A program made the translations under genes and the position numbers. A stretch of DNA of 64,000 bases, taken from positions 313,922-377,921 of the forward strand of contig NZ_QLLR01000001.1 of assembly GCF_003259615.1 (NCBI RefSeq), written 5' to 3'. The notes beneath the pieces are model-generated. The model worked only from the letters and a program-made list of their open reading frames with translations, ran no database searches and had not been told where the DNA came from. Shown piece after piece: positions 61,347 to 64,000 of this stretch; position 1 is the first letter of the stretch; each line of letters begins with the position of its first letter. Origin of the DNA: Pedobacter cryoconitis (GTDB lineage Bacteria > Bacteroidota > Bacteroidia > Sphingobacteriales > Sphingobacteriaceae).

Positions 61347-64000
61347 TTAAAAAGTAACATTTAAACCTAATGTGTACTGACGCATTGTTGGATAAGCTAC
61401 ACCTGCATACTGTCCACCAGAAACACCAAGCTCAGGATCAAGTCCCGGGAATTTGGTGATTGTAAACAAGTTCTCTCCTGACACATATAACCTAACCCTG
61501 TTCATCCCTGCTTTTTTAGAAATATTGGATGATAGCGTATAACCCAGCTGCAAGTTTTTCAATTTCACATAAGAAGCGTTATACAAATAGAAATCACTGG
61601 CTACCCCCGAATTCTGAACATCGGTCGTGTTTTTAAGCCTTGGATAATGCGCATTGATATTATTTGCCGGATCTGACGGATTTGCTGCATTGTAATAATA
61701 GTGGTCATTGGCAACTAATGTGCTCACTGCATTACCAAGAGATACAATTGAACTGTTGTAACCAGCAGCATTCCAGTAGTATTTCATACCTGCACTACCT
61801 GCCCATAACATCGACAAATCAAAACCTTTGTAAGCAAAATTAAGTTGCAGACCGAAGTTATATTTTGGTGTTGCCGACACATTAGAGAAAGTCTGATCAT
61901 AAGTATTTCCATAAATACCATCTCCGTTGTTATCCGCATAAATCAAATCTCCATAAGTAATATTAGTTTTACCAGCTGCTCCGCCTGTTGGCTGAAAAGT
62001 ATAACCAGCAGACACCATACTTTGCAACCAGGCAAGATCCTGAGGTGTGCGGATCATTCCATCCTTAGGCCCTCCGTTGATGTTCAGGCTTCCGTCGGCA
62101 TTTTTATAAGAACCATTTCCTTTGTAAACGTTATACAGATAGTATTGATTTGCCTGCTGTCCTTCCAGAATACGGGTTATCGTCCCATTAGATACACTGC
62201 CTAAATTTGACGAATAAACCTGGTTACCGTTCGCATCAGTTGTATAACCTTGTTGTAAAGCACCTTTATATTTCTTAACCCGGTTAAAGTTATAGGCGAA
62301 ATTTCCAGACACCCCGTATTTAAATTCACCAGATTTACCATTATAACCCAAAGTCAGCTCGACACCTTTATTAGAGATTTCCGCTATATTTTTGGTGGCC
62401 GCTGTCGCTGTACCTACTGTTAATGGAATCGTTGGGACATATAAAATTCCTTCTGTAAACTTGTTGTATAAATCCACTTCAAAATTAACCGCACCTTTAA
62501 AAAGCGATCCATCCAGCCCCAGATTGGTAACCGTTGTCGTTTCCCATCTTAAATCTCCATTGGCAAACTTCGACTGGATTAACCCGTTAATCGGTAATCC
62601 ATTGAAAGAATAGGGTGTAGAACCATAAACAGCTTTGTAATCATAATTTCCCAGGGAAGCATCAGCATTCATCACGTTGTTACCCGTTTTACCCCAGGAT
62701 GCACGCAGCTTCAGGTTACTTACATAATCGTTCATATTTTTCATGAAAGGCTCCTGAGAAATACGCCATCCTGCAGAGAAAGCAGGAAAGAAACCCCACC
62801 TGTTACCAGGCGCAAATTTGGAAGATCCATCATAACGGAAAACACCTTCCAGTAAGTACTTACTCTGGTAAGCATAGTTTAAACGACCGAAAAAAGAACG
62901 GATCGAATAGTCATAAGCATCCCCGTTGATAGAAGTCATCGTGGTTGCAGAGCCTAAAGTGGTAATAGAGGCATCGATCAAACCTGTCTTGGTGGCATCC
63001 CAATTGTAATAATTGAAATAATTCTGGTTATAGCCCAGTAAAACACCAATATCATGTTTTTCAGCAACTGTGGTATTGTACCTTAAAACGTTATCAATTG
63101 TGGTGCTGTAATTTTTATTAAAAAAATAAGAGGTACTCAACTGGTCGGGTGTAGTGGCTGCAACTTTTAAAGTATTGGTCGCGAAGTTCCATTTTTCGAA
63201 GGTATTGCTAAAATAGTTTTTCTCTTCGAAACGCGTCTGGTAATTGAAACGGGTTTCGAAACTCAATCCTTTATAAATATCAAAGTTTGCGAATACAGTC
63301 GTGTTAAACCTCGACTCCTGATCTTTTCCGCCTGTGCTGTATAAATAAGTAGAAATGTTATTTGCGGTAGCAGACTCTTCAGCAGCTGCCGGAAATCCAT
63401 ATAATCCGTTATAAACCGGGTATACGCCCGGGGTGGTCTGGCGAAGGAAGTTAAAAGCATTTACTGTACTGGCCATCCCAAAATTTTGTAAAGAAGCGAA
63501 AGTCTGTGTACCTAAAGTCAGGAACTTATTGACTTTAGTCTGTAAGTTAATCCTGAGCTGAAAACGATCAGTTCCAGTATTGGCCATCGTCCCCGGATTA
63601 TTTAAATAACCCGCAGAAAGCAAGTACTGCGTGTTTTCTGTTCCACCATTTAATGAAATATTATGCTGCTGAACCAGGTTATGTTCAAAAATTGCTTTTG
63701 CCCAGTCTGTATTCGGATAAGCAACCCTGTTTGGAATTCCCTGTGGGGTCAATCCTTCCGGATCAGCGTTTGCAGCTGTCCACAAAGCTTTAGTGGCATC
63801 TGTATAAACAGGAGTCTGGCCAAGGTTACGGTAGCCTTCATTCACCAGGTCCATATGGGTAATATAGTCGGTCACGAATTTCGGCATGTTAGCGGGTGTA
63901 GCGACAGAGAACATACTGGTATAATTGACACTGAGTTTATTCTTCGTCCCTTTTTTAGTAGTGATCAGAATTACACCGTTTGCAGCTAATGAGCCATAGA
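61347..64000 (-). CDS. SusC/RagA-family TonB-linked receptor, N-terminus outside the window
   Basis: The reading frame is open from 61347 to the right edge; the first visible codons read YGSLAANGVILITTKKGT, the end of the plug domain, so about 150-250 N-terminal residues (signal peptide, CarboxypepD-like domain, part of the plug) are missing. An internal Met at 63914 is not the start. The rest is the beta barrel, ending in GLNVTF with terminal Phe. It imports the oligosaccharides generated at the surface and heads the visible operon. Any regulator lies beyond the edge. Confidence 0.93.
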   Translation of the reverse strand, partial: YGSLAANGVILITTKKGTKNKLSVNYTSMFSVATPANMPKFVTDYITHMDLVNEGYRNLGQTPVYTDATKALWTAANADPEGLTPQGIPNRVAYPNTDWAKAIFEHNLVQQHNISLNGGTENTQYLLSAGYLNNPGTMANTGTDRFQLRINLQTKVNKFLTLGTQTFASLQNFGMASTVNAFNFLRQTTPGVYPVYNGLYGFPAAAEESATANNISTYLYSTGGKDQESRFNTTVFANFDIYKGLSFETRFNYQTRFEEKNYFSNTFEKWNFATNTLKVAATTPDQLSTSYFFNKNYSTTIDNVLRYNTTVAEKHDIGVLLGYNQNYFNYYNWDATKTGLIDASITTLGSATTMTSINGDAYDYSIRSFFGRLNYAYQSKYLLEGVFRYDGSSKFAPGNRWGFFPAFSAGWRISQEPFMKNMNDYVSNLKLRASWGKTGNNVMNADASLGNYDYKAVYGSTPYSFNGLPINGLIQSKFANGDLRWETTTVTNLGLDGSLFKGAVNFEVDLYNKFTEGILYVPTIPLTVGTATAATKNIAEISNKGVELTLGYNGKSGEFKYGVSGNFAYNFNRVKKYKGALQQGYTTDANGNQVYSSNLGSVSNGTITRILEGQQANQYYLYNVYKGNGSYKNADGSLNINGGPKDGMIRTPQDLAWLQSMVSAGYTFQPTGGAAGKTNITYGDLIYADNNGDGIYGNTYDQTFSNVSATPKYNFGLQLNFAYKGFDLSMLWAGSAGMKYYWNAAGYNSSIVSLGNAVSTLVANDHYYYNAANPSDPANNINAHYPRLKNTTDVQNSGVASDFYLYNASYVKLKNLQLGYTLSSNISKKAGMNRVRLYVSGENLFTITKFPGLDPELGVSGGQYAGVAYPTMRQYTLGLNVTF

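Overview
The window reads as chromosomal DNA of a Gram-negative Bacteroidota bacterium of the family Sphingobacteriaceae, most likely Pedobacter or a close relative. The evidence is two SusC/SusD pairs, an ECF sigma/FecR pair, many Bacteroidota-type lipoproteins, Tat-exported Gfo/Idh/MocA oxidoreductases, promoters with the Bacteroidota -7 element TAnnTTTG, and a family 8 polysaccharide lyase that matches the Pedobacter heparinus chondroitinase AC layout almost residue for residue (from memory of that enzyme, not from a search). The DNA is AT-rich throughout. I saw no rRNA, tRNA, insertion sequence, phage gene or CRISPR array.

Layout. 1-2.1 kb: GyrI-like protein, small unknown protein, membrane-bound LuxR-type regulator. 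2.2-9.5 kb: a tight four-gene operon with two Tat-exported and one cytoplasmic Gfo/Idh/MocA oxidoreductases around a large exported HEAT-repeat/double-DUF1080 protein; this is the gene set expected for 3-keto-sugar processing of glycosides. 9.8-13.1 kb: DUF2059 protein, a membrane protein, and a MarR/NADP-oxidoreductase/DJ-1 electrophile-stress cluster with two copies of one palindromic operator. 13.2-19.2 kb: VIT-domain surface protein, a lipoprotein, and an ECF sigma/FecR pair with no receptor beside it. 19.3-23.3 kb: a 1352-residue CheB-CheR-PAS-histidine kinase. 23.3-31.6 kb: housekeeping and stress genes (hydrolases, YiaAB, DinB, GNAT, pirin, Crp-like regulator, exported RidA plus esterase, L,D-transpeptidase, lipid A-type acyltransferase). 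31.7-37.8 kb: RND multidrug efflux operon. 38.0-40.0 kb: divergent Lrp and MFS exporter. 40.1-44.6 kb: M57-like lipoprotein protease, lipoprotein, Kir-type K+ channel, FKBP isomerase, and a lipoprotein gene broken by an in-frame TGA. 44.9-47.5 kb: GNAT, MocR regulator, DoxX-like protein. 47.7-52.9 kb: a SusC/SusD pair and a siderophore-interacting flavoprotein whose promoters share a sequence motif. 53.0 kb to the end: a polysaccharide utilisation locus: PL38-type lyase on the plus strand, then DUF2264, GH88, PL8, GH16, SusD and a SusC that runs off the right edge, all on the minus strand.

How it works together. The right-hand locus should bind an acidic, glucuronate-containing polysaccharide at the outer membrane (SusCD), cut it (PL8, GH16, perhaps PL38), and remove the unsaturated uronate (GH88) and possibly further uronate (DUF2264). 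The left-hand operon could oxidise, split and re-reduce glycosides through 3-keto intermediates in the periplasm. The middle SusCD/flavoprotein set looks like iron-siderophore uptake rather than glycan uptake. The points most worth a second look are that iron-type set with its shared operator motif, the mixed-enzyme glucuronate locus, the gene broken by one TGA, and several very clean palindromes next to start codons.
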